Positions 7,187-8,751 of a DNA stretch of 8,751 nucleotides are shown here, one piece after another. Under the pieces are notes generated by a model. The model searched no databases. It was not told the origin of the DNA and saw nothing but the letters and a program-made list of their open reading frames with translations. Source of the DNA: Gammaproteobacteria bacterium (GTDB lineage: Bacteria; Pseudomonadota; Gammaproteobacteria; BMS3Bbin11); contig JAUWVE010000058.1 of the NCBI GenBank assembly GCA_030617565.1, forward strand, positions 1 through 8,751, written 5' to 3'. Each line of letters begins with the position of its first letter. Positions within the stretch are counted from its first letter, which is position 1. The translations under genes were made by a program, and so were the position numbers.

Positions 7187-8067
7187 TTGCTGGTCAACCG
7201 GTCACCATGCTGGAATTTCCAGGTGCGAGTGATGTGGATGATATCAACATCATCACGAAAGTTTTTCGGGAAGGGGGAGTAAGGTGCGGCCAGACGGACA
7301 ATGCGGATCGCCGCATCGTCTAATGCCTTGTGGCTTGAACTGCGCCGGACATTAATGCTGTCCAGTCGGCCATCAGGCAGGATGGCAACATCCAGGATCA
7401 GGCTGCCGGTCAGGTTCCGACGTTTTGCCTCTTCGGGGTAATTCAGGTTGCCGATACGCTCGACCTTGGCACGCCAGGCATCCATATACGATGCATATTT
7501 ATACTCACGTGTGCGTGCAGTCAGAAATTTTTTGCGTGGTCGCTTTTGATAATTCTGCTGCTGCAGGGATATTTCAGCCAGCAAACGGTCCCGTTCGCTG
7601 GCCAGACTCATCTGTCGGGGCAGACCTACTAATGGTTTCTGCTCCGGTGTTTTCTTTTTCTTGTTTTCCTGCGGCTGAGAAATGGTCTTCTGTTTTTTAG
7701 TTTCAGCTACCAGTACCTTGTCTGTATGAGAGCTAATATCTTCGGAGGCGACACTCGCAGGGCGAAAAATGGGTTCTGATTGTTTATTTGTAGACGTCCC
7801 GGGAAGTGGGCTGGTTGCACGTAGAGGTTGGTCGCTGTCGCCGCCACCCTGCTGGCTGGCATTGGCAAGGAAATCCGCTTCGTCGGGTTCTTCCTTTGTA
7901 TGTGCCTGCACCAGTGTGATTTCAAGCTGAGGCGGGGCGTCACTGGCCTGTTTTTTAGGCAATGAGAAAGTTAGCCCGAGGATTAGCACAATATGTAACA
8001 GTGCAGCACCAATCAGGGTGATGCCAAGATCACTGCTGCTGTCCTGATCATTAGTGTAGTGGTACAT
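7183..8067 (-). CDS. TonB-family energy transducer, TonB3-like
   Basis: A 294-residue inner-membrane protein with the TonB layout. A short N-terminus is followed by one membrane helix (about residues 15-37, ITLIGAALLHIVLILGLTF) that would contact ExbB/ExbD. A long periplasmic linker (about 38-200) comes next, rich in Lys, Gln, Ser and Pro. The TonB C-terminal domain runs about 205-287, with LNYPEEAKRRNLTGSL, LPDGRLDSINVRRSS and LDDAAIRIVRLAAPYSPFP. The region before that domain (REYKYASYMDAWRAKVERIGNLNYP) is typical of the TonB3 type. In P. aeruginosa tonB3 precedes algH in the same order and affects twitching motility. ATG 8067 is the only usable start, because an in-frame stop lies about 12 nt upstream. 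No Shine-Dalgarno sequence precedes it, and the first five codons lie inside the arm of a large palindrome. The stop overlaps algH by 4 nt. Confidence 0.92.
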   Translation of the reverse strand: MYHYTNDQDSSSDLGITLIGAALLHIVLILGLTFSLPKKQASDAPPQLEITLVQAHTKEEPDEADFLANASQQGGGDSDQPLRATSPLPGTSTNKQSEPIFRPASVASEDISSHTDKVLVAETKKQKTISQPQENKKKKTPEQKPLVGLPRQMSLASERDRLLAEISLQQQNYQKRPRKKFLTARTREYKYASYMDAWRAKVERIGNLNYPEEAKRRNLTGSLILDVAILPDGRLDSINVRRSSSHKALDDAAIRIVRLAAPYSPFPKNFRDDVDIIHITRTWKFQHGDRLTSN

Positions 8068-8084
8068 ATTATTTAACGATTAAG
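8051..8084 (+). repeat. Left 34-bp arm of the palindrome, overlapping the TonB-like start
   Basis: This arm matches the reverse complement of 8286-8319 at 32 of 34 bases, with mismatches at 8052 and 8064. The inner 20 bp are perfect. The start codon of the TonB-like gene (8065-8067) and its next four codons fall within it. The mismatch at 8064 changes codon 2 between Tyr (TAC, here) and Asn (AAC, in the other arm). Confidence 0.95.
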
Positions 8085-8089
8085 CGTGA

Positions 8090-8176
8090 CGAGAAACCGT
8101 TAGCTACAAGGCAGGTTTCGCAGTAAATGGTTGTTCCCTTTACAAGGAACCTAACGCCGTAGATGGCGGTTTCTCG
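8090..8176 (+). repeat. Hairpin unit A (87 nt)
   Basis: A perfect 10-bp outer stem, CGAGAAACCG at 8090-8099 with CGGTTTCTCG at 8167-8176, closes the unit. Inside are CTAC (8104-8107) with GTAG (8159-8162), GGC (8110-8112) with GCC (8156-8158), and an inner stem AGGTT (8113-8117) with AACCT (8148-8152). The near-loop words acaaggc (8106-8112) and aacgccgta (8153-8161) are shared with unit B. The fold could form in RNA or in single-stranded DNA. Confidence 0.75.
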
Positions 8177-8190
8177 CCGCGCCCGAAGGG

Positions 8191-8285
8191 AGGCCCACAA
8201 ATGGCTCAATACGGCGTTGCAGTTTTTGGCAAGGGAATGACCATTACCTGCAAACTGCGCCTTGTCTAGAACCATTTGTGGGCCT
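8191..8285 (-). repeat. Hairpin unit B (95 nt, inverted relative to A)
   Basis: A perfect 14-bp outer stem, AGGCCCACAAATGG at 8191-8204 with CCATTTGTGGGCCT at 8272-8285, closes the unit. The inner stem is GCAGTTT (8219-8225) with AAACTGC (8252-8258), also perfect. Read on the minus strand, the words acaaggc and aacgccgta occur at the same distances from the stems as in unit A. The part matching unit A (8195-8281) is also exactly 87 nt. Confidence 0.75.
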
Positions 8286-8319
8286 CTTAATCGTTAAATA
8301 ATATGAACCACTACACTGA
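8286..8319 (-). repeat. Right 34-bp arm of the palindrome
   Basis: This is the inverted copy of 8051-8084. It carries an ATG and MNHYT-like codons on the plus strand, a mirror image of the TonB-like start. The plus-strand frame that follows runs antisense through the Gx-type gene and is not considered a gene. The arm begins 15 bp beyond the stop of the Gx-type gene. Confidence 0.95.
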
Positions 8320-8334
8320 ACAGTTCGGCATAGC

Positions 8335-8751
8335 TCATACTGTGATTTCAAGTCTCTTTTCTATAGAGGATGCAATTATAGCGTTAAACAGACCAAAAAA
8401 AACGCCTGCTGCAATCAGTACGGGTGTTAATGCCAGTATTCCCGGGTGTGGGATAAACAGCCACCACGCTACCAGCAGCTGGGCCATTACGTGGCTGACA
8501 CTGGCCAGTATGCTGATGCCTGCCATCCCTACCCATGGGCGCATGCCCGTCCACAGTAGCCCCATGGCAAGCAAACTCGCCAAAGCGCCACTGAGGCTGA
8601 GAAAAAAAGTCGGTGACATAAACGTCCCCAGCAACAGACTGCCAGCGGTTACCCGCAGCAGACTGACCCATGCCGCAAATCGCCAGCCATAGCGGAACAG
8701 TACCAGCAGGGTAACAATATTCGCCAGCCCCGGTTTAATGCCTGGAACAGG
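8335..8751 (-). CDS. Gx-type membrane protein (heptaprenyl diphosphate synthase component I family), 5' end outside window
   Basis: An open frame of 138 codons enters from the right edge and ends with TGA at 8335. It begins with PGIKPGLANIVTLLVLF, the family signature, followed by RYGWRFAAWVSLLRVTAGSLLLG and FFLSLSGALASLLAMGLLW. About four hydrophobic segments are visible, so it is an integral inner-membrane protein resembling S-components of ECF-type transporters. The family is annotated either as heptaprenyl diphosphate synthase component I or as Gx transporter; the true substrate is uncertain. Full members have about 170 residues, so roughly 30 N-terminal residues are missing. A TTG at 8634 could be taken for a start, but the conserved upstream sequence shows the frame continues. 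Close relatives often sit beside an ApbE-like or NusG domain II gene, which would lie to the right of this window. Confidence 0.85.
   Translation of the reverse strand, partial: PVPGIKPGLANIVTLLVLFRYGWRFAAWVSLLRVTAGSLLLGTFMSPTFFLSLSGALASLLAMGLLWTGMRPWVGMAGISILASVSHVMAQLLVAWWLFIPHPGILALTPVLIAAGVFFGLFNAIIASSIEKRLEITV

Larger units (their letters stand above)
8051..8319. repeat. 269-bp composite palindrome of two inverted hairpin units
   Basis: The region is symmetric about 8185. The outer 34-bp arms (8051-8084 and 8286-8319) match at 32 positions. Inside them lie two inverted, related hairpin units (8090-8176 and 8191-8285) separated by a GC-rich linker containing CCCGAAGGG (8182-8190). AACGCCGTA at 8153-8161 and TACGGCGTT at 8210-8218 pair across the centre. 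The inner halves are about two-thirds identical by eye, much less than the arms. The size, terminal inverted repeats and lack of a gene fit a non-autonomous mobile element (MITE-like). However, I see no target-site duplication and could not name a parent insertion sequence. It covers the whole gap between the Gx-type gene and the TonB-like gene except 15 bp, so it could also act in transcription termination or mRNA folding between them. Confidence 0.85.

Noticed and set aside
8149..8222. Integron attC-like site, from ACCTAAC, the pairing AACGCCGTA/TACGGCGTT and a folded middle
   Set aside because: The matching 3' box reads GTTGCAG, not GTTRRRY. No integrase or cassette is nearby, and the two-unit mirror architecture is not that of attC.
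8069..8275. Minus-strand 68-codon frame inside the palindrome
   Set aside because: It is a by-product of the hairpin units, with no protein-like domain and inverted-repeat composition throughout.
8051..8319. Assignment to a particular IS family, such as a TA-targeting Tc1/mariner type
   Set aside because: TA occurs at 8052-8053 but not at the matching position on the right, no target duplication is visible, and I cannot match the arms to a known terminal repeat from memory.
8303..8692. Plus-strand open frame of 129 codons starting MNHYT
   Set aside because: It runs antisense through the Gx-type gene, whose protein signature is clear. Its start merely mirrors the TonB-like start through the inverted arm.

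Overview
All genes in this window lie on the minus strand, so transcription runs from high to low coordinates. The organism looks like a gammaproteobacterium. The gene order tonB-like, algH/yqgE, ruvX/yqgF, pyrR, pyrB, pyrC' is the arrangement known from Pseudomonas, and GluQ, PurC, AlgH and the aspartate carbamoyltransferase all have gammaproteobacterial character. The genus cannot be named from this sequence. No rRNA, tRNA, CRISPR array, phage gene or transposase gene was seen.

Layout from high to low coordinates. (1) 8335-8751: the 3' part of a Gx-type membrane protein, annotated elsewhere as heptaprenyl diphosphate synthase component I; its 5' end is outside the window. (2) 8051-8319: a 269-bp composite palindrome with 34-bp outer arms (32 of 34 identical) around two inverted, diverged hairpin units, each 87 nt over its shared part. 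(3) 3028-8067: a tightly packed operon with a TonB-like energy transducer, AlgH/YqgE, RuvX, PyrR, PyrB, a dihydroorotase-like PyrC' that lacks its metal ligands, and a small thioredoxin. The first six genes overlap one another by a few bases, so they are probably translationally coupled. (4) 2768-3027: a 260-bp AT-rich gap. (5) 1-2767: purC, a DUF3445 protein of the heme-dependent oxidative N-demethylase type, and gluQ, which runs off the left edge. These three are also tightly packed (8-nt gap, then a 4-nt overlap).

How the genes fit together. PyrB makes carbamoyl-aspartate. PyrC' most likely serves as its non-catalytic structural partner, as in Pseudomonas, so a working dihydroorotase should be encoded elsewhere. 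PyrR would tie pyrimidine synthesis to nucleotide or PRPP levels. PurC supplies a late step of purine synthesis. RuvX matures 16S rRNA and GluQ modifies tRNA(Asp), so ribosome and tRNA functions sit beside nucleotide synthesis.

The most unusual item is the palindrome at 8051-8319. The start codon and first five codons of the TonB-like gene lie inside its left arm. Its two internal units keep the same spacing and loop sequences, while their stems differ by paired, compensating substitutions. That pattern indicates that the folded hairpin itself has been maintained.
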